From contig JBOFLF010000077.1 in the NCBI GenBank assembly GCA_051657715.1, positions 1-58,623 of the forward strand: a stretch of DNA of 58,623 nt. Direction: 5' to 3'. Made by a program: the position numbers and the translations under genes. This document shows positions 29,754 through 39,519 of this stretch, piece after piece (positions within the stretch are counted from its first letter, which is position 1; each line of letters opens with the position of its first letter). Under the pieces are notes generated by a model, which saw only the letters and a program-made list of their open reading frames with translations, was not told where the DNA came from and made no database searches. The stretch comes from JBOFBH01 sp051657715. Lineage in GTDB: Bacteria > Actinomycetota > Actinomycetes > Actinomycetales > Angustibacteraceae.

Positions 29754-32711
29754 TTATCGAGTTTTCTCGGGTTTATCAGGATCGGATAAAACGATTCGCA
29801 GGTGGCGGGCGAGGAGCTCGGCGAGGTGCTCGCTGCGGGTTCGGGCCAGGTCGTCGAGCTGGGTGCGGCAGGAGAACCCGTCGGCCAGGATGGTGGCATC
29901 GGGTGGCAGGGCGCGGACCGCGGGCAGCAGCTGGTGCTCGGCGACCGCGACCGAGACGTCGTGGTGGCCACGCTCGACACCGAAGTTCCCGGCCAGGCCG
30001 CAGCAGCCGCCGACCGGCCGGACATCTGCGCCTGCCCGGCGCAGCAGGGCCGCGTCGGCGTCCCAGCCCATGACGGCGTGCTGGTGGCAGTGCGGCTGGG
30101 CCACTGCCTGGACCTCGGACAGGTCGGGCGGTGACCAGCCAGGGGTCTGGGTCAGCAGCTCGGCCAGCGTGCGCGTGGCGCCGGCCACCGCGTCCGCGGC
30201 CGGGCGGTCCGCCTCGGCGACCAGCTCGGCAGCGTCCCCCCGGAGCACCGCGGTGCAGGACGGCTCCAGGCCGACGACCAGCGACCCGTTGCGCACCAAC
30301 GGCTCCAGCTCGCGGACCGTGGCCGTGATACGGCGCCGGGCGCCGTCCAGCTGGCCGGTGGAGATCCAGGTAAGACCGCAGCAGACCGCCCGCCGGGTCA
30401 GCCGCACCCGGTACCCGGCGCCCTGCAGCACGGCCACCGCGGCCCGCCCGACCTGAGGGCTGAACGCGTCGGTGAAGGTGTCCGCGAACAGGACGACGTC
30501 CCGGGACGTCGGTTGCGTCGACGGTGGCCCGGCTGTGGACCTCGACCCAGCCGACGGCGGCTGGGCAGTGAACCACTGCCGGAAGGTCCGCTCAGCGAAC
30601 CGGGGCAGGGTACGGCGACGATCCACGCCCGCCGCCCAGGTCAGCAGCGGGTGCAGCGGGCCGGCCGCCAGCGCAGCGTTCGCGACCGGCGCCAACCGGA
30701 GCCTGCCGACCAGCCGCGCCCACCACGGCAGCCAGCCCAAGGCGTAGTGCGCCCGGGGGCGCACCCGGCCGCGGTACCGCTGGTGCAGCACCTCCGCCTT
30801 GTACGAGGCCATGTCCACCCCGGCCGGGCAGTCCGAGGCGCATCCCTTGCAGGACAGGCACAGGTCCAGCGCATCGTGGACCGCCGACGAGCGCCACCCG
30901 TCCGGTCCGAGGTGCCCGGCGACGGCGTCCTGCAACACCCGGGCACGACCGCGGGTGGAGTCCCTCTCGTCCCGGGTGGCCAGGTACGACGGGCACATCA
31001 CGCCGCCGGATGGCGAGGTGTCGGCCCGGCACTTCCCCACGCCCGTGCACCGGTGCACGGCCATTGACAGGTCACCGCGGTCGTGCCGGTAGGCCAGCGC
31101 CACGGGACGGTCTCGATCACGCCGGTAGGGGGGCGCGGCGGCGGCCCGCACGTCCGCGTCCAGCGCCGCCGGCCGCACCAGTACCCCGGGATTCAGCACG
31201 TCGTCGGGGTCGAAGATCGCCTTCACCTGCTCGAACAGCCGGATCGCCGCCGACGGGTACATCAGCGGCAGCAGCTCGCCGCGGGCGCGTCCGTCCCCGT
31301 GCTCGCCGGACATCGAGCCGCCGTGCTCGGCGGCCAGCCGGGCGGCGTCCAGCAGGAACGCCCGCATCCGGGCGGTGCCGTCCGGCAGGCCCAACGGAAA
31401 GTCCAGGCGGACGTGCAGGCACCCGTCGCCGAAGTGCCCGTACGGCAGTCCAGTCAGCCGGTGCTCGGTCAACAGCGCCTCGAACCCGCGCAGATAGGCG
31501 CCGAGCCGCTCCGGTGGCACCGCCGAGTCCTCCCACCCCGGGTGTGCCGGGGCGCCGTCCGGCGTCCGCCCGGCGAGGCCGGCGCCGTCCGCGCGGATCC
31601 GCCACAGGGCGGCGGCATCGCCCGGGTCGGTGACCGCACGCGAGTCCACGGCGCCGGCGTCCCGCACCAGCGCCTGGGCCGCCGCCTCGACCTGGTCAGC
31701 CGACGACCCGGTCAGCTCCGCGAACAACCAGCCATCGCCCTGCGGGAGGGTCGGCACGGCGGACGTGCCGCGACGTGCGATCACCGCCTGCACGATCCGC
31801 CGGTCCAAGCCCTCGCAGGCCACCAGGCGGTGCGGCAGCAGCGCCGGCACCGCGTCCGCCGCCGCCACCATCGAGGGGTAGCCGAGGACGACCAGCCGGC
31901 GCACCGGCGCGTCCCGGACCAGTCGCAGCTGGGCGGCCAGGGTCAGCGCCAGCGTGCCCTCGCTGCCCGCCAACGCCCGGGCGACGTCGAACCCGCGCTC
32001 GGGCAGCAGGTGCTCCAGGGCGTACCCGCTGGCCTGGCGGCCGAACCGGCCGAAGCTGGTGCGCACCAGCATCAGGTGCTCACCGATCAGCTCGCGCAGC
32101 CGGCGCAGCGTGTCTGCCGGCTGCTGGTCGGACCGCCCGTGGTCGGACCGCTCGTGGTTCGCCTCCCCGCGGTCCGTCGCCCCGTGGCCCAGAGCCAGTC
32201 GCTCGCCGGCCCCGGTCACCACGTCCAGGCCCAGCACGTTGTCGCTGGTCCGGCCGTAGCCGAGGGACCGGGAGCCGCAGGCGTTGTTGCCGATCATCCC
32301 GCCGAGGGTGCAGCGGTCGTGCGTCGACGGGTCCGGCCCGAACCGCCAACCGGACGGTGCCAGCGCCCGCTGCAGATCAGCCAGCACCACACCGGGCTCC
32401 ACCAGCGCGGTGCCGGCCTCGGTGTCGACGTCCAGGACCCGGTTCAGGTGACGGGAGACGTCCACCACGACGCCGACGCCGACGGCGTTGCCGGCCACCG
32501 ACGTCCCGGCCCCCCGCATCGTCAGCGGCACACCGCGCTCTCGGCAGACCGCCAGGGTGGCCAGAACCTCGTCGACCTCGCGCGGGGTGACGACGGCCAG
32601 TGGAGGTACTCGGTAGAGCGAAGCATCGCTGGCATACAACGAACGCCGCAGCTGCGAGTCGTCGACGGCACCGACGCCGGCGGCCCGCAGCGCCTCCGTC
32701 AGTTCACGCAC
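29754..32711 (-). CDS. FAD-binding and (Fe-S)-binding D-2-hydroxyacid (D-lactate-type) dehydrogenase
   Basis: 985 residues from GTG 32711. N-terminal FAD_binding_4 domain (VTPREVDEVLATLAVCRERGVPLTMRGAGTSVAGNA; STHDRCTLGGMIGNNACG), FAD-oxidase C domain (GLPYGHFGDGCLHVRLDFPL; SGEHGDGRARGELLPLMY), a 4Fe-4S block (CLSCKGCASDCPAGVDMASYKAE) and CCG Fe-S motifs (FADTFTDAFSPQVG; CCGLTWISTGQ; VGGCCGLAGNFGVERGHHDVS). This GlcD-GlcF-like fusion oxidises D-lactate or a related 2-hydroxyacid and passes electrons on. A His/Asp/Gln-rich insert (NHERSDHGRSDQQP) interrupts the FAD domain. Apparently monocistronic. Confidence 0.92.
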   Translation of the reverse strand: MRELTEALRAAGVGAVDDSQLRRSLYASDASLYRVPPLAVVTPREVDEVLATLAVCRERGVPLTMRGAGTSVAGNAVGVGVVVDVSRHLNRVLDVDTEAGTALVEPGVVLADLQRALAPSGWRFGPDPSTHDRCTLGGMIGNNACGSRSLGYGRTSDNVLGLDVVTGAGERLALGHGATDRGEANHERSDHGRSDQQPADTLRRLRELIGEHLMLVRTSFGRFGRQASGYALEHLLPERGFDVARALAGSEGTLALTLAAQLRLVRDAPVRRLVVLGYPSMVAAADAVPALLPHRLVACEGLDRRIVQAVIARRGTSAVPTLPQGDGWLFAELTGSSADQVEAAAQALVRDAGAVDSRAVTDPGDAAALWRIRADGAGLAGRTPDGAPAHPGWEDSAVPPERLGAYLRGFEALLTEHRLTGLPYGHFGDGCLHVRLDFPLGLPDGTARMRAFLLDAARLAAEHGGSMSGEHGDGRARGELLPLMYPSAAIRLFEQVKAIFDPDDVLNPGVLVRPAALDADVRAAAAPPYRRDRDRPVALAYRHDRGDLSMAVHRCTGVGKCRADTSPSGGVMCPSYLATRDERDSTRGRARVLQDAVAGHLGPDGWRSSAVHDALDLCLSCKGCASDCPAGVDMASYKAEVLHQRYRGRVRPRAHYALGWLPWWARLVGRLRLAPVANAALAAGPLHPLLTWAAGVDRRRTLPRFAERTFRQWFTAQPPSAGSRSTAGPPSTQPTSRDVVLFADTFTDAFSPQVGRAAVAVLQGAGYRVRLTRRAVCCGLTWISTGQLDGARRRITATVRELEPLVRNGSLVVGLEPSCTAVLRGDAAELVAEADRPAADAVAGATRTLAELLTQTPGWSPPDLSEVQAVAQPHCHQHAVMGWDADAALLRRAGADVRPVGGCCGLAGNFGVERGHHDVSVAVAEHQLLPAVRALPPDATILADGFSCRTQLDDLARTRSEHLAELLARHLRIVLSDPDKPEKTR

Positions 32712-32829
32712 CAGACGAGGCTACGGGGGGCGGCCAGCGGGCCGGTGGGCTGGTCGACGAACGTCGGCCAGGTCGGCACGCGAGGAGCGCTGGTCGGTGC
32801 GTCGCCGACGGGCGAGCCGATGGCGCTCG

Positions 32830-35025
32830 TCAGGAGGTCAGCCGGGCCGTGATGGCGTCCAGGGTGGTGGGTGGTCCGCAGTACCAGCCCTGCGCGGTGT
32901 CACAGTTCAAGGCCTTCAACAGCTGGGCTTGCGACGCGGTCTCGACGCCCTCGGCGGTGACCGAGATCCCGAGACCGTGCGCGAGGTCGATCATGGTCGT
33001 CACCAGGTGCACGGCCGCTGGGTCCGGTGGGCCGCTGGCACCCAGCCCGTCCAAGAAGGCGCCGGCCAGCTTGAGGTCATGCACTGGGAGCCGGCGCAGG
33101 TAGGCGAAGTTGGAGTACCCGGTGCCGAAGTCGTCCACGGCGATCCGCACCCCCAGCTCGACCAGCTCGCGCAGCGCGGCCAGCGGACCCTCGGCCTCCG
33201 CGGCCATGACGGCGCTCTCGGTGATCTCCAGCTGCAGCCGGCCCGGTGGCAGCCCGGTCTCCCGCAACGTGTCGAGGACGTCGCGGACGAAGCCCGGCTG
33301 TTGCAGCTGGCGGACCGCGATGTTCACGCTGAGGCGCAGGTCGGGGGGCAGGTCGAGCCGGACCGCCTCCGCGCACGCCTGCCGCAGGATCCACCGACCC
33401 AGCGGCAGGATCGCCCCGGTCTCCTCGGCCAGCTCGATGAACCGATCCGGGGTCAGGACTCCGAACCGCGGGTGGTGCCAGCGCAGCAGCACCTCCACGG
33501 CGTTGAGCCGGTCCTGCCGAAGGTCGACCAGCGGTTGGTACCGCAACCCGAACTCGCCGCGGTCCAACGCTCCGGGCAGGGTGGCCGCGAGGGTGTAGAG
33601 GGTGACCTGGGTGGCGCCGCGCTGTGGATCGTGGAACACCACCCGCCCCTTGCCCTCCAGCTTGGCCCGCTGCAGCGTGATGTCAGCGGCCCGGATCAGG
33701 TCGGTGGCGCTGGCCTGGCCGGCCGGGGCCTGCGCCACCCCGATGCTCGCGGACACCGTCAGCTGATGGCCCTCCAGCGGGATCGGCTGGGCGACCGCCT
33801 CCAACAGCTGGCCGGTGAGGAGCTCCAGCGGTGCCGGATCGTCCAGCCACCGGATCAAGGCGACGAACTCGTCGCCACCCATCCGAGCGACCATCCCGGA
33901 CCCGGCGAGGCAGGCGGCCAGACGGTGGGCGATGGTCTCCAGCAGCCGGTCGCCGACCAGGTGGCCCAGCGAGTCGTTGATCACCTTGAAGCTGTCCAGG
34001 TCCAGGAAGCACAGGGCGACCCCGGCTCCGGGCCGGGTGTCCGACAGCGCCGCGGTGAGCTGCTGGAGGAACAGCGTGCGGTTGGGCAGGCCGGTGAGCG
34101 GGTCGTGGCTCGCCTCGTGGGCCAGCTGGTCCTGCAGCCGGCGGCGATCGGTGACGTCCTCGACGATCGCCATCTGGTGCCACGTCCGGCCGTCGTCGCT
34201 GCGGATCAACGACACGGTGAGATCGGTCCAGATGGTGGATCCGTCAGCCCGGAAGAAGCGTTTCTGGGTGCGCAGCGTCTCCCGGCGCCCCTCCACCAGG
34301 TCGCGGTGGTCGGCCCAGCTCTCCTGCGCGTCCTCGGGGTGCATGAAGTCGATGACGGACCGCTCCTGGAACTCCTCCAGCCGGTAGCCGAGCATCGCGA
34401 TGAGCGCCGGGTTGACGTCCAGGATGCGTCCGGTGAGGTCGCCGACGCCGATGCCCACCGCGGCGTCCGTGAACACCGACCGGAACCGGGACTCGCTGGC
34501 CCGCAGCGCCTGCTCGGCTCGTTCCCTGGCCAGCAGGTCGGCCCGGCGGATCTGCTCCTGCTCGACGAGGACCACCTCGAGCAGGGCGTCGGCATGCCCG
34601 GAGGCCACCGCTCCTTGCACGTGGGCAACCCGGGAGCGCACCAGAACGTCCTGGTCGGCGGTATCCATCGGGACACAGCCCGAGAGCCGTTCCCCGAGCA
34701 GCCGGATGGTCCCGTCCACGGTCGCGGCGCTGGTGAAGCGGGCGTTCACCAAGGCGGTACCCACTGCCCTGCCGACCGTACGCAGACCCGCGTCATCCGG
34801 CGAGGACGGCTGCGGCTCATCGCTCAGCATTGGGACTGCAGCGACGGCCAAGACCAGGTCGCTGGCCAGTCGAATGGTGAGGCGGTCGATCTCCGGGCGA
34901 CTCAACGACGTCGAGCTGGTCGCCTCCAGCAGGGTCGTCCAGTCGTGGGCCAGCTGCGCGATCTGGCTCGAGTCGATGGGGTCCGGCCTGGCCTGGGCCG
35001 GTGAAGCGTGGTCGGCCGTGGTCAC
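32830..35025 (-). CDS. PAS-GGDEF-EAL cyclic-di-GMP signalling protein
   Basis: 731 residues with no membrane segment. N-terminal helical region (1-190, unassigned), PAS domain (SRFRSVFTDAAVGIGV ... FMHPEDAQESW ... VEDVTDRRRLQ), GGDEF domain (DPLTGLPNRTLFLQQL; intact MGGDEFVAL near 383) and EAL domain. The EAL signature reads VEVLLRW, not EALLRW. LEITES, DDFGTGYSNF and AEGVET are kept, but the usual K-I-D-R-S-F reads K-L-A-G-A-F, losing an Asp. So diguanylate cyclase activity is plausible, and phosphodiesterase activity is weakened or lost. The ATG overlaps the methyltransferase stop by 4 nt. Confidence 0.93.
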   Translation of the reverse strand: MTTADHASPAQARPDPIDSSQIAQLAHDWTTLLEATSSTSLSRPEIDRLTIRLASDLVLAVAAVPMLSDEPQPSSPDDAGLRTVGRAVGTALVNARFTSAATVDGTIRLLGERLSGCVPMDTADQDVLVRSRVAHVQGAVASGHADALLEVVLVEQEQIRRADLLARERAEQALRASESRFRSVFTDAAVGIGVGDLTGRILDVNPALIAMLGYRLEEFQERSVIDFMHPEDAQESWADHRDLVEGRRETLRTQKRFFRADGSTIWTDLTVSLIRSDDGRTWHQMAIVEDVTDRRRLQDQLAHEASHDPLTGLPNRTLFLQQLTAALSDTRPGAGVALCFLDLDSFKVINDSLGHLVGDRLLETIAHRLAACLAGSGMVARMGGDEFVALIRWLDDPAPLELLTGQLLEAVAQPIPLEGHQLTVSASIGVAQAPAGQASATDLIRAADITLQRAKLEGKGRVVFHDPQRGATQVTLYTLAATLPGALDRGEFGLRYQPLVDLRQDRLNAVEVLLRWHHPRFGVLTPDRFIELAEETGAILPLGRWILRQACAEAVRLDLPPDLRLSVNIAVRQLQQPGFVRDVLDTLRETGLPPGRLQLEITESAVMAAEAEGPLAALRELVELGVRIAVDDFGTGYSNFAYLRRLPVHDLKLAGAFLDGLGASGPPDPAAVHLVTTMIDLAHGLGISVTAEGVETASQAQLLKALNCDTAQGWYCGPPTTLDAITARLTS

Positions 35026-35831
35026 GGCTTGTGACCCACTCCAGCGAAACCGGTGAGCCGCTCCGGCCGCTCCTCGATCGGTGACCCCGGATCAGGGCGC
35101 CACAACGGGACGAACACCACACCCGGCTCCACGACGTCCCACCCGGTGAAGAACGCGGCGATCTGGTCCCTCGAGCGCATGGTCATCGTGCAGGAGGTGC
35201 GTCGGTGGTAGAGGCCGACGTGCTCGATCGCTCGTGCCGGCTGCCCGTCCGCGCTCGCGTGCGAGATCGCCAGGTAGCTGCCCGGTGCTACCGCGTCGGT
35301 GTACTTCCGGATCACGGCGGTCGGGTCGTCATCGTCGGAGATGAAGTGCAGGACCGCGACCAGCAGGACGGCGATGGGCTGGGTGAGGTCCAACAGGCTG
35401 CCAACAGCTGGGTCCGCCAGCACCGAGTCGGGGTCACGCAGGTCCGCATGCACAGCGGTGGTCTGATCGTCGTCCATCAGGATCGACCGGCTGTGCTCGA
35501 CGGCGACCGGGTCGTGGTCGACGTACAGCACCCGAGACTCAGGAGCCATCTCCTGGGCGACCTCGTGCACATTCCCGACTGTCGGGATGCCGGAGCCGAG
35601 GTCCAGGAACTGCCGGATGCCGCAGCTGACCAGGAAGCGCACCGCGCGGCGCAAGAACGCCCGGTTGGCCTGCATGATCTGCGGCAGCTCGGGCCACATC
35701 TCGACAGCCTGGCGCCCCATCCTCCGGTCGGCCTCGAAGTTGTGGAACCCCCCAAGGTAGAAGTCGTACACCCGGGCGGCGCTCGGTTTCTCCAGGTCAA
35801 CACCCACGGGTGCCCAGTCCGGCCGCTCCAT
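35022..35831 (-). CDS. SAM-dependent methyltransferase, DUF574 family
   Basis: 269 residues from ATG 35831; TTG/GTG starts 18-21 nt upstream are possible. VGVDLEKPSAARVYDFYLGGFHNFEADRRMG is the hallmark opening of the actinobacterial DUF574 (Methyltransf_19) family, followed by IRQFLDLGSGIPTVGN (SAM-binding), VLYVDHDPVAVEHSRSIL and AVLHFISDDDDP. These are numerous in Streptomyces, and their substrate is unknown. Translationally coupled to the GGDEF-EAL gene (4-nt overlap), so the two probably share a pathway. Confidence 0.92.
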   Translation of the reverse strand: MERPDWAPVGVDLEKPSAARVYDFYLGGFHNFEADRRMGRQAVEMWPELPQIMQANRAFLRRAVRFLVSCGIRQFLDLGSGIPTVGNVHEVAQEMAPESRVLYVDHDPVAVEHSRSILMDDDQTTAVHADLRDPDSVLADPAVGSLLDLTQPIAVLLVAVLHFISDDDDPTAVIRKYTDAVAPGSYLAISHASADGQPARAIEHVGLYHRRTSCTMTMRSRDQIAAFFTGWDVVEPGVVFVPLWRPDPGSPIEERPERLTGFAGVGHKP

Positions 35832-35948
35832 GGCGCCGACCCTATCCACCAACCGGATGGCTCGGTACCAGCCGAATCGATCGGCCGGCGGAGCCGCGGG
35901 GGGACGGGCACTGACTCCCGTCGACCCCCGCGGCCCGCCCCGCGGCTC

Positions 35949-38216
35949 TCAGTCCTCGCGCAGGCCGACCCGCCGGTGCAACCACACGAGCGGCCGGGGC
36001 GCCCACCAGTTCCACCGGCCCGCGAGCCGCATCAGCGCCGGCACCAGCAGCGCCCGGATCACCAGCGCGTCCAGCAGGATCGCGAACGCGACCCCGAATC
36101 CGAGCATCTTGATCGTGGTGACCTGGCTGGTCACGAAGGCGGCGAACACGATGCCCAGCAGCAGCGCCGCCGCGGTGATGATCAGGCCGGACCGCTGAAG
36201 CCCGAGCGCGACGGAGTCCTGCGTGTTGGAGCCCTGTCGGTGCTCCTCGGCGATCCGGGAGACCAGGAACACCTCGTAGTCCATGGACAGCGCGAATACG
36301 GTGACCGCGATCAGCACCGACATCGACGTGTCCACCTGGCCGGTCACGGTGAAGTCGCCGACCAACCAGCGCAGGTGGCCGTCCTGGAAGCCCCAGACCA
36401 ACACCCCGAGCGTGGCGGCCAGCCCAAGGACGTTCAGCAGCACCGCCTTGACCGGCAGCAGCAGCGACCCGGTGAACAGGAACAGCAGCACGAGGGTGGC
36501 GACACCGATCCAGACCAGCGCCCAGCGCCCGCTGTCGACGATGCCGGCCTGAGAGTCGGTGAACTCTGCGGCCGCGCCGCCGACCAGCCGACCGTTGCCG
36601 GGCGCGGGGACGTCCCGGACCGCCGCCACCAGGTCTCGTCCGTCGGTGGTGCGAGGGGCCAGGTCGGACAGCACCCGCACCCGCGCGTCGTCGCCCGCGG
36701 TGAACCCACCCGGCTGCGGGTTGGCCACCTGCCGCCCGGCGGCGAACACCGCTCCCGCCGTGGTCACCGAGGTGACCCCGGGCAGCGTGGACAGGCGCTC
36801 GGCGTACAGCCGCACCGCGTCCGGGCGTCCGGCGGCTGCGGTGAGCACGATGTCGACCGGGGAGCCGGCCTGGCCGTCGAACCGGTCCTGCAGCACCGAG
36901 GACGCCATGGCAACCGGGGAGCTGGCCGGCAGGATCCGCTGGTCCGGGCTGGAGAAGCTGGCGCCGAGCACCGGCGCCGCCAGTACGCCCAACCCGGCCA
37001 CCGTCACCAGCGTGACCGCCACCGGCCGGCGCATCACCGCACGCGCCAGACGGTTCCAGCCACCCTGGTCGCGGGGGGTGAGGTCCCGACGCAGCACCCG
37101 CAAGCGGTTGATCCGCCGCCCGGCGAGCGCCAGCACCGCCGGCAGGGCGGACACCGCGGCCAGCATCGCCAGCAGCGTCGCCGCCATGCCGGCATAGCCG
37201 AAGGACTTCAGGAAGTACTGCGGGAAGAACATCAAGGACGCCATCACCACGGCGACGGTGGTGCCGGAGAACAGCACGGTGCGGCCCGCGGTCGCCACCG
37301 TGCGGGCCACCGCTCGGCGGACCTCGTCGTCGGTCCCAGCGGTCTCGGCGCGGTCCAGCTCCTCACGGAACCGATTGACCACGAGCAGTGCGTAGTCGAT
37401 GCCCAGCCCCAGTCCGAGGCCGGTGACCAGGTTCAGCGCGAACACCGAGACGTCCGTGGTCAACGAGATCAACCACAGCACGAAGAAGCTGCCGATGATC
37501 GAGCCGAGGGCGACCAGGAACGGCAGCCCGGCGGCGACCAGGGTGCCGAACACGACGAGCAGCAGCACGAACTGGATGGGGATCGAGATGATCTCGGCAA
37601 CCTTCAGATCCTCGGTGATCTGCTCGTTGATCGCCTCGTTGATCGCCTGCGATCCGCCGATGAAGGCCCGGACGTCAGGGTTGGCCGCATCCAGCACTCG
37701 CGCTCGCTCGACGACCGCGGCGCCGACCTTCTCGGCGCTGGCCGGGTCAGCCGCCGTCTCGTCGGTCCCGACGATGATCTGGCCGGTGCGGCCGTCGTTG
37801 CCGCGCAACGCCTCCAACCGACCGGACGTCCAGTAGGAGACCACGTCGCCGACGCCGTCGACGCCGGACAGCTGCCGGACCACGTCCTGGGCGGCGGTCG
37901 CCGTGCGTTCAGCGTCGACGCCGTCGGTGCCTTCCAGCGCGATCACGACGATCGGGTCGCGGGAGTCGAAGCGGTCGGCCAGCACGGTGCGAGCCCGGTC
38001 GGACTCGCTGCCCGGGACGTCGAATCCGCCGCTGCCCAATCGTGGGAAGACCCCAGAGCCCAGCACTCCCATCGCGGCCACGATGACGACGAACAGGGCC
38101 AGCACAAGACGCGGGCGGCTGGCGATCCCCGCGCCGTATCGCTCCAACAGGCCGGGGCGGCTCGGCTCGGTGTCGTGGGGCGGTTGGGCGCGGGTGGTGA
38201 TCTGAACGGTGCTCAT
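35949..38216 (-). CDS. MmpL-type RND transporter
   Basis: 755 residues from ATG 38216; a GTG at 38255 adds 13. First helix RPRLVLALFVVIVAAMGVLG, an extracytoplasmic porter domain, then a five-helix block with DVSVFALNLVTGLGLGLGIDYALLVVNRFREEL, repeated in the second half (VLIAVTVFALSMDYEVFLVSRIAEE). The GIDYAL and SMDYEV Asp-Tyr pairs are the proton-relay residues of MmpL proteins. It exports lipids or drugs by proton motive force. Divergent from a TetR gene only 76 nt away, the usual repressor-transporter layout. Confidence 0.93.
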   Translation of the reverse strand: MSTVQITTRAQPPHDTEPSRPGLLERYGAGIASRPRLVLALFVVIVAAMGVLGSGVFPRLGSGGFDVPGSESDRARTVLADRFDSRDPIVVIALEGTDGVDAERTATAAQDVVRQLSGVDGVGDVVSYWTSGRLEALRGNDGRTGQIIVGTDETAADPASAEKVGAAVVERARVLDAANPDVRAFIGGSQAINEAINEQITEDLKVAEIISIPIQFVLLLVVFGTLVAAGLPFLVALGSIIGSFFVLWLISLTTDVSVFALNLVTGLGLGLGIDYALLVVNRFREELDRAETAGTDDEVRRAVARTVATAGRTVLFSGTTVAVVMASLMFFPQYFLKSFGYAGMAATLLAMLAAVSALPAVLALAGRRINRLRVLRRDLTPRDQGGWNRLARAVMRRPVAVTLVTVAGLGVLAAPVLGASFSSPDQRILPASSPVAMASSVLQDRFDGQAGSPVDIVLTAAAGRPDAVRLYAERLSTLPGVTSVTTAGAVFAAGRQVANPQPGGFTAGDDARVRVLSDLAPRTTDGRDLVAAVRDVPAPGNGRLVGGAAAEFTDSQAGIVDSGRWALVWIGVATLVLLFLFTGSLLLPVKAVLLNVLGLAATLGVLVWGFQDGHLRWLVGDFTVTGQVDTSMSVLIAVTVFALSMDYEVFLVSRIAEEHRQGSNTQDSVALGLQRSGLIITAAALLLGIVFAAFVTSQVTTIKMLGFGVAFAILLDALVIRALLVPALMRLAGRWNWWAPRPLVWLHRRVGLRED

Positions 38217-38292
38217 GACGTCGAGGATCACTGAATATCTGAACGCTGTCAACACTCTGAGCGTCGTTAAGATTGTCGGGTAGAGTGTCGCC

Positions 38293-38997
38293 GTGAGTCA
38301 GGCCGCCGCATCAACAGCTCCTGCTGAGCCGGTGGGGGAACGGCCGGCAGATCCCCCTCTCGGCCCACCCACCAGCACGCGGTCCCGGGCGCCCTATCAC
38401 CACGGAGACCTACGGGAAGCCTTGGTGGCCGAGGCGCTCAAGCAGGTCCGCGAGCGCGGTACCGAAGCGGTGTCGCTGCGCGGGGTGGCGCAGGCGATCG
38501 GGGTGAGCGCGAGTGCGGCCTACCACCACTTCCCTGACAAGACGACGCTGATGCACGAGGTCTGCACCCGCGCCCACGTCGAACTGGACCGGCGGATGTC
38601 AGCTGGGGTGACCCGGGTCCGCGGACGTGACCGGCGTGCCGCTGTGCGCCGACTCGAGGCTCTCGGGGACGCCTACATCGACTTCGCCCTGGACGAGCCA
38701 CACCTGTTCCGGCACGCATTCGGGCCGTACTGCACGCCGCCGGGCAGCGAGCAGTCCGACCCGCAGGTGCGCGACGACGCCGACGGCCACTCGTACGACC
38801 TGATGTGCCAGGTTCTCGACGACCTGGACGAGCTCGGCGCCCTGCGGGTCCGGGAGGGGATCGACCTGCTGGTCTGGACATCCGTCCACGGGTTCGCCGC
38901 CCTGGCGCTGGACATGCCGTCCATCCGGGAATCCCGGGACGTGCTCCCCGGAACCCTGCTGCGCGTCCTGCTCGAACCGGCGGACGACGGCACCTGA
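38293..38997 (+). CDS. TetR/AcrR-family regulator
   Basis: 234 residues from GTG 38293. After a Pro/Ala-rich ~35-residue head comes PYHHGDLREALVAEALKQVRERGTEAVSLRGVAQAIGVSASAAYHHFPDKTTLMHEV, a complete TetR helix-turn-helix, then an all-helical ligand domain with a TetR_C-type WTSVHGFAALALD segment. It is expected to repress the divergent MmpL gene. The 76-bp shared gap is AT-richer and contains imperfect repeated AACGCT/AGCGTC half-sites that could be its operator. Confidence 0.92.
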   Translation: MSQAAASTAPAEPVGERPADPPLGPPTSTRSRAPYHHGDLREALVAEALKQVRERGTEAVSLRGVAQAIGVSASAAYHHFPDKTTLMHEVCTRAHVELDRRMSAGVTRVRGRDRRAAVRRLEALGDAYIDFALDEPHLFRHAFGPYCTPPGSEQSDPQVRDDADGHSYDLMCQVLDDLDELGALRVREGIDLLVWTSVHGFAALALDMPSIRESRDVLPGTLLRVLLEPADDGT

Positions 38998-39066
38998 CCG
39001 GGCCGTCGAGCCCAGCTGGCCAGCCCTCGGCGGGCGGAGCGTCAGCGGGTGGGTCGCCACGGGCCG

Positions 39067-39519
39067 TCAGCGGCTGGGCCGCCAGAGCACGACGGCGGTC
39101 TGCTGGCCGAAGGCGGCCCGGGACGGGCGCCGCCCGGGCACCACGGACAACACATCGCCCCCGGGTCCCGCGGCGAAGACCCGAGTCGGATGGCCAGCCC
39201 GAGCGCGCTCCAGGGCCACCTGCAGCTCGCGGACCCGCAGCTGCAGCTGATCCACCTGCAGCTGAAGTTCGAGGATGCGCTTGATGCCCGCCAGTGACAC
39301 CCCCTCGTCCTGGGACAGCCGCTGAACCTCACGCAGCAACGCGACATCGCGCGCCGAATACCGCCGCCCGCGCCCTCGGGTGCGCTCGGGGGACACCAGC
39401 CCGAGGCGGTCGTACTGCCGCAGGGTCTGCGGATGCATGCCCGCCAGCTGCGCGGCGACCGAGATGACGTAGATCGGTGCCACGTCGTCCAAGCCCAGGT
39501 CGGACGAGGCGATCATCAC
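39067..39519 (-). CDS. hspR: HspR heat-shock repressor (MerR family)
   Basis: 150 residues from GTG 39519, overlapping the dnaJ stop (GTGA). YVISVAAQLAGMHPQTLRQYDRLGLVSPERTRGRGRRYSARDVALLREVQRLSQDEGVSLAGIKRILEL is the MerR HTH plus dimer helix of actinobacterial HspR. A Leu/Gln-rich coiled coil (LQLQVDQLQLRVRELQ) and a Gly/Arg-rich tail follow. HspR binds HAIR sites, with DnaK as co-repressor, and represses the dnaK operon and clpB. Both HAIR sites are in this window. Last gene of the dnaK operon, so the loop is autoregulated. Confidence 0.95.
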   Translation of the reverse strand: MMIASSDLGLDDVAPIYVISVAAQLAGMHPQTLRQYDRLGLVSPERTRGRGRRYSARDVALLREVQRLSQDEGVSLAGIKRILELQLQVDQLQLRVRELQVALERARAGHPTRVFAAGPGGDVLSVVPGRRPSRAAFGQQTAVVLWRPSR

